Positions 13,479-19,655 of a DNA stretch of 19,655 nt are shown piece after piece. Position numbers and translations under genes: made by a program. This DNA comes from DATKZB01 sp035528235 (GTDB taxonomy: Bacteria > Planctomycetota > Phycisphaerae > FEN-1346). The stretch is from positions 1 through 19,655 of the forward strand of contig DATKZB010000069.1 in NCBI GenBank assembly GCA_035528235.1, given 5' to 3'. Below the pieces are notes generated by a model. It was not told where the DNA came from and searched no databases. It saw only the letters and a program-made list of their open reading frames with translations. Position 1 is the first letter of the stretch, and each line of letters opens with the position of its first letter.

Positions 13479-15953
13479 CTACGTGCCGTTGTGAACCTCC
13501 ACAGGCGACGGGGCGGTGGTCTCGGTGGAATCGAAGAAGAGATGGTCGTCCTTGACGCTGATGGTGATGCATTTCTTCTCTTTGTAGGCGCCGCGGAGGA
13601 GTTCCTCGGAGATGTGGTCCTCGATAAGGTGCTCGATGGCCCGGCGTAGCGGCCGCGCGCCGAAGTCGGGGTTGTAGCCCTGGTTGATCATGTACTCCTT
13701 GGCCTCGTCCGTGAGGACGAGTCCGAGGTTCCGGCTCTTGAGGCGTAAGCGGACCTTCGCCAGTTCGATATCGACGATGGCCTTCAGGTCGTCGCGTGTG
13801 AGTTGGCGGAACATGATGGTCTCGTCGACGCGGTTGAGGAACTCGGGCCGGAAGTGCCGCTCGACCTCCTTCATGAGCACCTCTTTGGTCTGCTCGTAGG
13901 TGGCCTCGGCGGTCTTCTTGCGGAACCCCAGCCCGCCCTGGTTCTTGATGATGTCGGAGCCGATGTTCGACGTCATGATAAGGACGGTGTTTCGGAAGTC
14001 GATCCGCCGGCCGAAACTGTCGGTCAGGTTCCCTTCCTCCATAATCTGGAGGAGCATGTTGTAGACGTCGGCGTGGGCCTTCTCGATTTCGTCGAGGAGG
14101 ACGACGCTGTACGGCCGGCGGCGGATGCGTTCGGTCAGTTGCCCGCCTTCCTCGTAGCCGACGTACCCGGGCGGCGCGCCCACCAGACGCGACACGTTGT
14201 GCTTCTCCATGTATTCCGACATATCGATCTGAATCAGCGCGTCCTCGTTGCCGAACATAAACTCCGCCAGCGCCTTCGCCAGGAGGGTCTTGCCGACGCC
14301 CGTGGGCCCCAGAAAGATGAACGACCCCATGGGCCGCCGGGGATCCTTGAGACCCGAGCGGCTGCGGCGCATCGACCGCGAGATGGCCGCAATCGCCTCG
14401 TGCTGGCTGACCACGCGCTTGTGCAGTTCGTCCTCCATCCACAGCAGGCGCTCCATCTCCTCGCTCTCGAGCCGCTGCAGGGGTACGCCGGTCATGCGGC
14501 TGACGACCTCGGCCACGACTTCCTCGTCGACGATGCCCTCGATCTCGTGGCCCTGTTGGCGCCACTCCGCCAGGAGCCCCTCCTTCTTCTCGCGGAGTTC
14601 CTCGACCTGGTTCCGCAGGACGGCGGCACGCTCGTAGTCCGAGGCCTTCACCGCCGCTTCCTTCTCCTGGTTCAGCCGCTCGACCTCCTGCTCGATGTGC
14701 GTGACGTCGGGCGGGCGGGTCATGGCGCGGAGGCGCACCCGGGCGCCGGACTCGTCGATGACGTCGATGGCCTTGTCGGGCATGTACCGGCCCGAGATGT
14801 ACCGCTCCGCCAGGTCGACGGCCATCTGGATCGCCCCGTCGGTAATCTGCACCCGGTGGTGCGCCTCGTAGCGGTCGCGCAGACCCTTGAGAATGGCCAC
14901 GGTCTCCTCGGACGACGGCGGCTCCACGATGATCGTCTGGAACCGGCGTTCCAGGGCCCCGTCTTTCTCGACGTACTTGCGGTACTCGTCGAGGGTCGTG
15001 GCGCCGATGCACTGGATCTCGCCGCGCGACAGCGCGGGTTTCAGGACGTTCGAGGCGTCGATGGCACCCTCGGCCCCGCCGGCCCCGACGAGGGTGTGGA
15101 GTTCGTCGATGAACAGGATGATGTTGCCGGCCCGGCGGACCTCGTTCATGACGGCCTTGATCCGCTCCTCGAACTGGCCGCGATACTTCGTGCCCGCAAC
15201 CATCATCGCCAGGTCCATGACGACGATGCGGCGGTTCATGAGGAGTTCCGGCACCACGGCACTCATGATCTCCTGCGCCAGTCCCTCGACGATGGCCGTC
15301 TTGCCGACGCCGGCCTCGCCCAGCAGGACGGGGTTGTTCTTGGTCCGTCGGCACAGGACCTGGATGACGCGTTCGATCTCGTCATGTCGGCCGATGACGG
15401 GGTCGAGTTTGCCCTCGGCGGCCAGTTGCGTCAGGTCGCGCCCGAACGAATCGAGGGCGGGTGTCTTGGACTTGCCGCGGCGTTCCTCGCCCTCGGCGCC
15501 GCCTTCGCCTTCCATCGTGGCGCCGAGGATGTTGAGGACCTCGGCGCGCACCTCGTCGAGTTTCAGGCCCAGGTTCATCAGGACCTGCGCCGCCACGCCG
15601 TCGTGTTCGCGCAAGAGGCCGAGCAGCAGGTGCTCGGTGCCCACGTAGTTGTGGCCCAGGTTACGGGCCTCTTCGATGGCGAACTCGATGACCTTCTTGG
15701 CCCGCGGCGTCTGGGGCAGTTTGCCCATGGTGACCATCGCCGGGCCGCTCTTGACGATCTTCTCGACCTCCAGGCGGATCTTCTTGAGGTCTACCTGGAG
15801 ATTGTGCAGCACGTTGGCCGCAACGCCCTGGCCTTCCTTCACCAGACCCAGCAGCACGTGCTCGGTGCCGACGTATTCGTGGTTGAACCGCTGGGCTTCC
15901 TGGTTGGCCAGGGCCATGACCTTGCGAGCCCGATCGGTAAATCGCTCAAACAT
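13479..15953 (-). CDS. clpC: ATP-dependent Clp protease ATP-binding subunit ClpC
   Basis: This is an AAA+ unfoldase that feeds substrates to ClpP in the cytoplasm. The 824-aa protein has two Clp_N repeats (about 1-145; the paired EYVGTEHVLLGL and NYVGTEHLLLGL). AAA1 follows, with Walker A GEAGVGKT (212-219) and Walker B FIDE (281-284). A UVR-type coiled middle domain lies at about 419-455. AAA2 has GPTGVGKT (549-556) and LLDE (619-622). The ClpP-docking loop is present as GLGF (674-677; VGF in Bacillus ClpC), which shows it works with ClpP rather than as a ClpB-type disaggregase. The start is ATG at 15953, with GAGG about 8 nt upstream. clpP, mcsA and mcsB are not adjacent. It is expressed from a well-formed sigma70-like promoter. 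No CtsR box (GGTCAAA repeats) is visible. Confidence 0.97.
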   Translation of the reverse strand: MFERFTDRARKVMALANQEAQRFNHEYVGTEHVLLGLVKEGQGVAANVLHNLQVDLKKIRLEVEKIVKSGPAMVTMGKLPQTPRAKKVIEFAIEEARNLGHNYVGTEHLLLGLLREHDGVAAQVLMNLGLKLDEVRAEVLNILGATMEGEGGAEGEERRGKSKTPALDSFGRDLTQLAAEGKLDPVIGRHDEIERVIQVLCRRTKNNPVLLGEAGVGKTAIVEGLAQEIMSAVVPELLMNRRIVVMDLAMMVAGTKYRGQFEERIKAVMNEVRRAGNIILFIDELHTLVGAGGAEGAIDASNVLKPALSRGEIQCIGATTLDEYRKYVEKDGALERRFQTIIVEPPSSEETVAILKGLRDRYEAHHRVQITDGAIQMAVDLAERYISGRYMPDKAIDVIDESGARVRLRAMTRPPDVTHIEQEVERLNQEKEAAVKASDYERAAVLRNQVEELREKKEGLLAEWRQQGHEIEGIVDEEVVAEVVSRMTGVPLQRLESEEMERLLWMEDELHKRVVSQHEAIAAISRSMRRSRSGLKDPRRPMGSFIFLGPTGVGKTLLAKALAEFMFGNEDALIQIDMSEYMEKHNVSRLVGAPPGYVGYEEGGQLTERIRRRPYSVVLLDEIEKAHADVYNMLLQIMEEGNLTDSFGRRIDFRNTVLIMTSNIGSDIIKNQGGLGFRKKTAEATYEQTKEVLMKEVERHFRPEFLNRVDETIMFRQLTRDDLKAIVDIELAKVRLRLKSRNLGLVLTDEAKEYMINQGYNPDFGARPLRRAIEHLIEDHISEELLRGAYKEKKCITISVKDDHLFFDSTETTAPSPVEVHNGT

Positions 15954-16040
15954 GCTCAGGCCTCGTCGGATGCCGGTTCGTGTGGCGCAGGCGTCCCCCC
16001 TGTAGGCGCGGCGCGCTTCGCATTCACCGAACCGCGCCTT

Positions 16041-16069
16041 ATTGTAACCGTTCGGCCCCCCCAGTTCAA
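16041..16069 (-). promoter_or_regulatory. clpC promoter
   Basis: On the minus strand TTGAAC (16069-16064) and TACAAT (16046-16041) are separated by 17 bp. The hexamers are identical to those of the ricT operon promoter. The spacer includes a run of seven Gs (16062-16056). The transcript would start near 16034, giving a leader of about 80 nt. Confidence 0.7.
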
Positions 16070-16081
16070 CCCCCGTAACCG
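16044..16081 (-). repeat. Direct repeat CGGTTAC flanking the clpC promoter
   Basis: CGGTTAC occurs on the minus strand at 16081-16075 and 16050-16044. The copies are 31 bp apart, about three helical turns. One copy lies just upstream of the -35 and the other overlaps the -10 box. The layout resembles a two-site operator for an unknown regulator. Confidence 0.45.
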
Positions 16082-16206
16082 TGGGACCGCTTGACGCACG
16101 GGTGCGGCGTAGGTTCTATCGTCAGAATCGCCCTGCCGCCGTAGCCAAAAAACCCCGTCGGCGACCCCCCAAAGGCCGTTCCTGAGGCGATGGCGCGGCT
16201 GCGTGG

Positions 16207-16773
16207 TCACTTGGCGTGGGGCATGGTGACCGCGTTGGGGGCGTCAGCCATCGCGGCCATCTCGCGACCGATCTCGAAGTCCCACCGCCCCTCATCGTCC
16301 AGGTACCGCGCCCGCCGCAGGTATCGCAGCGCGGCATCGCGGTCGCCCCGACGGCGGGCAAGCGTGCCCAGGTGCAGCGTGGCCTCGACGTCGTCGCCGT
16401 CCTTCCGCAGGAGCGCCTTGCAGGCCGCTTCGGCATCGTCCAGACGCCCCTGGAGCGTCGCCACCAGGGCCGCCTTGAAGACCTCGTCGCGACCCTCGCC
16501 GGCCAGATGCCGACCGGCCACCCGGCGACGCACCCCGTGGAGCAACTGGGCCAACACGTATGCCGCCGCGGCGCTTGCAGCAAAGGACACGACGGTGGTC
16601 GTGGCGCAAGAATCGGGCCAAACGATGGTCGCCAGGATCAGGCCCACCATCGCCAGGCACCACCACAGGGCCAGAAGGGTGCCCAGGGCCAGGCGGCCCA
16701 GCAGGACCAGCCCCGTCCCCGGCACGAGGATATTGGCAGCCCAGGTCAAGACGGGATGGGGCATGCGGGTCAT
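16207..16773 (-). CDS. Membrane-anchored TPR protein, 188 aa
   Basis: Three hydrophobic helices (about 9-30, 33-52 and 58-80) are followed by a soluble C-terminal region (about 88-180) with TPR-like repeats: AALVATLQGRLDDAEAACKALL and ATLHLGTLARRRGDRDAALRYL. The first helix carries a PGTGLVLLGR motif like the PG-x-G turn of small TM2-type membrane proteins. The TPR part probably faces the cytoplasm and may scaffold protein contacts. The start chosen is ATG at 16773. It has no Shine-Dalgarno sequence, but a near-consensus promoter ends 9 nt upstream, consistent with a leaderless mRNA; a second ATG lies at 16764. The gene is divergent from dnaK and 253 bp upstream of clpC. Function is unknown. 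Confidence 0.82.
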   Translation of the reverse strand: MTRMPHPVLTWAANILVPGTGLVLLGRLALGTLLALWWCLAMVGLILATIVWPDSCATTTVVSFAASAAAAYVLAQLLHGVRRRVAGRHLAGEGRDEVFKAALVATLQGRLDDAEAACKALLRKDGDDVEATLHLGTLARRRGDRDAALRYLRRARYLDDEGRWDFEIGREMAAMADAPNAVTMPHAK

Positions 16774-16782
16774 GGCAACAAC

Positions 16783-16811
16783 TTTATAGGGAGGTCGCGC
16801 GGTAGCGTCAA
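16783..16811 (-). promoter_or_regulatory. Near-consensus promoter of the membrane TPR gene (leaderless mRNA predicted)
   Basis: On the minus strand TTGACG (16811-16806) and TATAAA (16788-16783) are separated by exactly 17 bp, and each matches the sigma70 consensus at 5 of 6 positions. The -10 ends only 9 nt before the ATG at 16773, so transcription should begin at or within about 3 nt of the start codon. Confidence 0.75.
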
Positions 16812-16963
16812 CCGATTTCCATGTGCCGGGCTGCGGCCGAACTCCCGCCGCCCTGAAGCCGGCCGCGGTGCCACGCAAGTACGTTCCCAGCGATTGCCAA
16901 AACGGCAGACAGGGCCCCCGGATAGGGGTGCGACTGTCGCAATGGCAGGCACGGATGTGCCGC

Positions 16964-16992
16964 TTGCACTCCGGCCGAGCGGGGCTTATGAT
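16964..16992 (+). promoter_or_regulatory. dnaK promoter
   Basis: TTGCAC (16964-16969) and TATGAT (16987-16992) are separated by 17 bp, matching consensus at 3 of 6 and 5 of 6 positions. Transcription near 16999 would give a leader of about 134 nt. No CIRCE operator overlaps it. Confidence 0.6.
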
Positions 16993-16994
16993 AC

Positions 16995-17037
16995 GGGTTG
17001 CGGTGTTTCCGGGACGCCAGGCCGCATTCGGCAACCC
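16995..17037 (+). other. Possible stem-loop at the 5' end of the dnaK leader
   Basis: GGGTTGC (16995-17001) and GCAACCC (17031-17037) are perfect 7-bp complements around a 29-nt loop, placed at the predicted start of the transcript. A second short hairpin (GCCGC/GCGGC, 17094-17110) lies just before the ribosome-binding site. The predicted start lies inside the first arm, so that stem may be incomplete in the RNA. Confidence 0.35.
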
Positions 17038-17132
17038 CTGGCACGACTTTTGCTCTTAGGGCCCAAGGATTCCGTGTAGACGTGCAAGGGAAGGCCGCGT
17101 CAGGTGCGGCAACGCGCAGAAGGAGTCGCAAC

Positions 17133-19088
17133 ATGGCCAGTAACAAGATCATCGGCATCGACCTCGGGACGACGAACTCGGTGGTGGCCGTCCGCGAGGG
17201 CGACAAGGTCACCGTCATTCCGAACTCGCAGGGCACCCGGCTGACACCGTCGGTCGTCGCCATCGCCGACAAGGGCGAGCGGCTGGTGGGCCAGGTGGCC
17301 AAGCGCCAGGCGACGACGAACCCCAAGAACACCATCTTCTCGATCAAGCGGTTCATGGGGCGCCGCCACCGCGAAGTGGCCTCCGAGGAAAAGATCGTGC
17401 CCTACGAGATCACCGGCGGGCCCGACGAACTGGTCAAGGTCCGTGCCCGGGGCAAGGAGTACACGCCGCCGGAAATCTCGGCCATGATCCTCCAGGACCT
17501 CAAGCGCACGGCCGAGAGTTACCTGGGCGAGGAAATCCAGAAGGCCGTCGTCACCGTGCCGGCTTACTTCAACGACTCGCAGCGCCAGGCCACCAAGGAC
17601 GCCGGGACCATCGCCGGCCTGGACGTCGTGCGGATCATCAACGAGCCCACGGCGGCCAGCCTGGCCTACGGCCTGGAGAAGAAGAAGAACGAGAAGATCG
17701 CGGTCTTCGACTTCGGCGGCGGCACGTTCGACGTCTCGATTCTCGACGTCGGTGAGGGCGTTTTCGAGGTGGCCGCCACCAACGGCGACACCCACCTGGG
17801 CGGCGATGACCTCGACCAGCGTCTCATCGACCACATCGCCGACACCTTCAAGGCCGAGCACGGCATCGACCTGAGGCAGGACCACATGGCGCTTCAGCGC
17901 CTCAAGGAGGCCGCCGAGAAGGCCAAGTGCGAACTCTCGACCGTGGCCGAGACCGACATCAACCTCCCGTTCATCACGGCCGACTCCAGCGGTCCCAAGC
18001 ACCTGACCCTGAAGATCACCCGCGCCAAGTTCGAGGAACTCGTCCGCTCGCTTATCGAACGCTGCCGGCGGCCCTGCCTCCAGTGCATCGCCGACGCCAA
18101 GCAGAAACTCAAAGTCGACGACCTCGCCATCGACGAGGTCGTCCTGGTGGGCGGCTCGACGCGTATCCCCGCCGTCCAGCAACTCGTGCGGGACATCTTC
18201 GGCAAGGAGCCGCACAAGGGCGTCAACCCCGACGAGGTGGTGGCGGCGGGCGCGGCCATCCAGGGAGCCATCCTGGCCGGGGAGTTCAAGGACAAGAACA
18301 TTCTGCTGCTCGACGTCACGCCGCTGTCGCTGGGCATCGAGACGCTTGGCGGCGTCATGACCCCCCTCATCGAACGCAACACCACCATTCCGACCGCCAA
18401 GACCGAGGTCTTCTCGACCGCCGCCGACAACCAGCCCGGCGTCGAGGTCCACGTCCTCCAGGGCGAGCGGCCCCTGGCCAGGGACAACCGCACCCTGGGC
18501 CGGTTCCAGTTGGCGGGCATCCCGCCGGCGCCGCGCGGCCTGCCGCAGATCGAGGTCACGTTCGACATCAACGCCGACGGCATCCTCAACGTCAGCGCCA
18601 AGGACAAGGGAACCGGCAAGGAGCAGAAAATCACCATCACGTCGTCCTCGGGCCTGTCGAAGGACGAGGTCCGCCAGATGCAGCGCGAGGCCGAGGACCA
18701 CGCCGAGGAAGACAAGAAGCAGCGCGACCTCATCGAGAAACGCAACCGGGCCGACGCCCTCGCCTACCAGGTCGAGCGGACCCTCAAGGAACACGGCGAC
18801 AAACTCGGCGAGGCCGACCGCCAACGCATCGACGACGCCGTCAAGGAGGTCCAGGAGGCCGTCAAGACCGACGACGTCGCCCGCATCGAGCAGGCCACAG
18901 AGGCCCTCAGCCAGGCTTCCCACTCGCTCGCCCAGATGCTCTACCAGCAGCAGGCGGGCGCCGAGGCCGGTCCGGGGGGTGACGCCCACGCCGGACCGCA
19001 GCAGCAGGCCGGGCCGGACCCCCAGGCCGGCGGCCAGGCCAAGGGCGGCGACGACGTCATCGACGCCGAGTACGAGGTGAAGGAGTAG
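17133..19088 (+). CDS. dnaK: Chaperone DnaK (Hsp70)
   Basis: This ATP-dependent cytosolic chaperone is 651 aa. The nucleotide-binding domain shows IGIDLGTTNS (7-16), FDFGGGTFD (192-200) and VGGSTRIPAVQ (339-349). The interdomain linker is LLLDVTPLSLG (391-401). The substrate-binding domain follows, and the acidic C-terminus ends DDVIDAEYEVKE after a Gly/Gln/Pro-rich flexible stretch (about 608-638). The start is ATG at 17133, with AGAAGGAG at an 8-nt spacing. An in-frame extension upstream is rejected because it lacks a ribosome-binding site and reads into the leader. grpE and dnaJ are not next to it, unlike many bacteria. The gene is divergent from the membrane TPR gene and convergent with the unknown right-edge gene. 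No clear terminator is seen in the 59 bp after the stop. Confidence 0.98.
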   Translation: MASNKIIGIDLGTTNSVVAVREGDKVTVIPNSQGTRLTPSVVAIADKGERLVGQVAKRQATTNPKNTIFSIKRFMGRRHREVASEEKIVPYEITGGPDELVKVRARGKEYTPPEISAMILQDLKRTAESYLGEEIQKAVVTVPAYFNDSQRQATKDAGTIAGLDVVRIINEPTAASLAYGLEKKKNEKIAVFDFGGGTFDVSILDVGEGVFEVAATNGDTHLGGDDLDQRLIDHIADTFKAEHGIDLRQDHMALQRLKEAAEKAKCELSTVAETDINLPFITADSSGPKHLTLKITRAKFEELVRSLIERCRRPCLQCIADAKQKLKVDDLAIDEVVLVGGSTRIPAVQQLVRDIFGKEPHKGVNPDEVVAAGAAIQGAILAGEFKDKNILLLDVTPLSLGIETLGGVMTPLIERNTTIPTAKTEVFSTAADNQPGVEVHVLQGERPLARDNRTLGRFQLAGIPPAPRGLPQIEVTFDINADGILNVSAKDKGTGKEQKITITSSSGLSKDEVRQMQREAEDHAEEDKKQRDLIEKRNRADALAYQVERTLKEHGDKLGEADRQRIDDAVKEVQEAVKTDDVARIEQATEALSQASHSLAQMLYQQQAGAEAGPGGDAHAGPQQQAGPDPQAGGQAKGGDDVIDAEYEVKE

Positions 19089-19147
19089 ACGACAGGGAGC
19101 ATGACCGCGGCTCAGGGGACCTTCTTCATTCCGGCCGGTAGGTCGCT

Positions 19148-19655
19148 TTATTGATCTGACCTAAGCCACTGTTTAAGTCTGAAGATCAACCCCGCATATC
19201 GGCGCAAGGTCCGGGTCTCGTCGGCAATCCGACCGAGTTGGCGGCCCAGATCCGAAGAGGTCGCCTGCAAGTTGGCCATGTAATGAGACACCAATTGCGT
19301 GCTAGCCTTTGTGTACCAAGCAACCGGCCGGCACTCAGTGCTCACCCGGTTCGCCAATTCCGCTGCCGCCTCCAAACACCTCTCGAAGTCCTCCGGGTAT
19401 CCCGTGGCATGACACCTGACGAGGATGGGCGCGTCCTTCGTTCGGTACTTGCTAAGTGGGTGTTCGTGCAAACGGGCAAGGAGTGTGCGAAACTCGTCGA
19501 TCATCCCTCGGCCCCGACTGCAGGCGGATGCAACGTTCGAAGCCAACGCCAGGGCTTGTTGGCGCGTTGTCTGTCGATCAGCCAGTGTTGTTTGCACCTG
19601 CGCGAAAGCGAACTCAAACTGCGCATCCGTCAAGTAGCCGAACGTTGTCTCAACT
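19148..19655 (-). CDS. Unrecognised helical protein, 5' end beyond the window
   Basis: The frame is open to the right edge, so about 169 codons of a larger gene are visible. The last codons read WLRSDQ and then TAA. An internal TTG at 19633 could be a start, but the reading upstream (ETTFGYLTDAQFEF) looks like protein sequence, so truncation at the edge is more likely. The product is soluble and mostly helical, with heptad-like stretches (NLQATSSDLGRQLGRIADET) and three Cys (SACSRG, VRCHATG, STECRP). I cannot assign a family. Its third-codon positions are visibly less GC-rich than those of all the other genes here, which suggests recent acquisition. It is convergent with dnaK across 59 bp. 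Confidence 0.65.
   Translation of the reverse strand, partial: VETTFGYLTDAQFEFAFAQVQTTLADRQTTRQQALALASNVASACSRGRGMIDEFRTLLARLHEHPLSKYRTKDAPILVRCHATGYPEDFERCLEAAAELANRVSTECRPVAWYTKASTQLVSHYMANLQATSSDLGRQLGRIADETRTLRRYAGLIFRLKQWLRSDQ

Larger units (their letters stand above)
16774..17132. other. 359-bp divergent intergenic region between the membrane TPR gene and dnaK
   Basis: It holds two back-to-back promoters (16783-16811 minus and 16964-16992 plus), two possible leader hairpins (16995-17037 and 17094-17110) and the dnaK ribosome-binding site. I see no CIRCE element, no convincing small gene and no tRNA. The stretch 16812-16963 shows nothing I can name. Confidence 0.6.

Noticed and set aside
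13803..16094. Long plus-strand frame (763 codons) opposite clpC
   Set aside because: Antisense shadow of clpC. The translation mirrors the GC-skewed codons of that gene.
16147..16152. T6 tract on the minus strand after the membrane TPR gene, as a terminator
   Set aside because: There is a G-rich stretch before it but no convincing stem, so I do not call a terminator.
16961..16990. CIRCE-like element at dnaK (GCACTC followed by GAGC)
   Set aside because: The half-sites do not match TTAGCACTC/GAGTGCTAA and the spacing is 5 rather than 9. It is mostly the promoter -35 and a GC-rich spacer.
17100..18989. Long minus-strand frame (629 codons) opposite dnaK
   Set aside because: Antisense to dnaK. 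This is the known antisense-open-frame effect in GC-rich dnaK genes, with no independent support.
19089..19147. Terminator between dnaK and the right-edge gene
   Set aside because: Only a short CCGGCCGG palindrome and a 4-bp stem are visible, with no T-tract in either direction.

Overview
The window is GC-rich, densely packed bacterial chromosomal DNA. The best guess for the source is a planctomycete (PVC superphylum), possibly of the Phycisphaerae type. The reasons are a small protein resembling the Verrucomicrobia/Planctomycetes-restricted family TIGR04138 (Minf_1886-like), a 40-residue single-span membrane microprotein of a style common in planctomycete genomes, and the gene content and base composition. 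The phylum call is inference, because no rRNA gene is present. There are 13 protein genes, two of them cut by the window edges. I see no tRNA, rRNA, CRISPR array, insertion sequence or prophage gene.

Left part (1-3897): on the minus strand lie a 5'-complete but edge-truncated ABC exporter half-transporter and, upstream of it, a type I-beta DAHP synthase (aroF), the entry enzyme of the shikimate pathway. A divergent promoter region separates aroF from a plus-strand response regulator with a non-DNA-binding C-terminal domain. That regulator converges tail to tail with two histidine kinases.

Middle part (3915-11599, minus strand): seven tightly packed genes read in the order ricT-like PSP1 protein, metG, TIGR04138-like protein, AI-2E-family permease, 40-aa membrane microprotein, soluble histidine kinase, and REC-PAS-histidine kinase. 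Gaps are 5-49 bp, or the genes overlap, so this looks like one operon that joins RNA processing and translation genes to a signalling cassette. Its promoter has exactly the same core hexamers and spacing as the clpC promoter.

Right part (11700-19655): a secreted TPR protein with its own promoter and a clear intrinsic terminator, then clpC (AAA+ unfoldase with a ClpP-docking loop), then a three-span membrane TPR protein whose promoter implies a leaderless or almost leaderless mRNA, all on the minus strand. Divergent from these is dnaK, with a strong ribosome-binding site, a leader of about 130 nt, no CIRCE operator, and no grpE or dnaJ beside it. At the right edge is an unrecognised gene with visibly lower GC, open at its 5' end.

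Functional themes are proteostasis (clpC, dnaK), translation and RNA maturation (metG, ricT-like), and phosphorelay signalling. The least ordinary items are the kinase/regulator cassette attached to ricT-metG, the cluster of well-formed sigma70-type promoters with unusual architecture, and the degenerate ATPase site of the ABC half-transporter.
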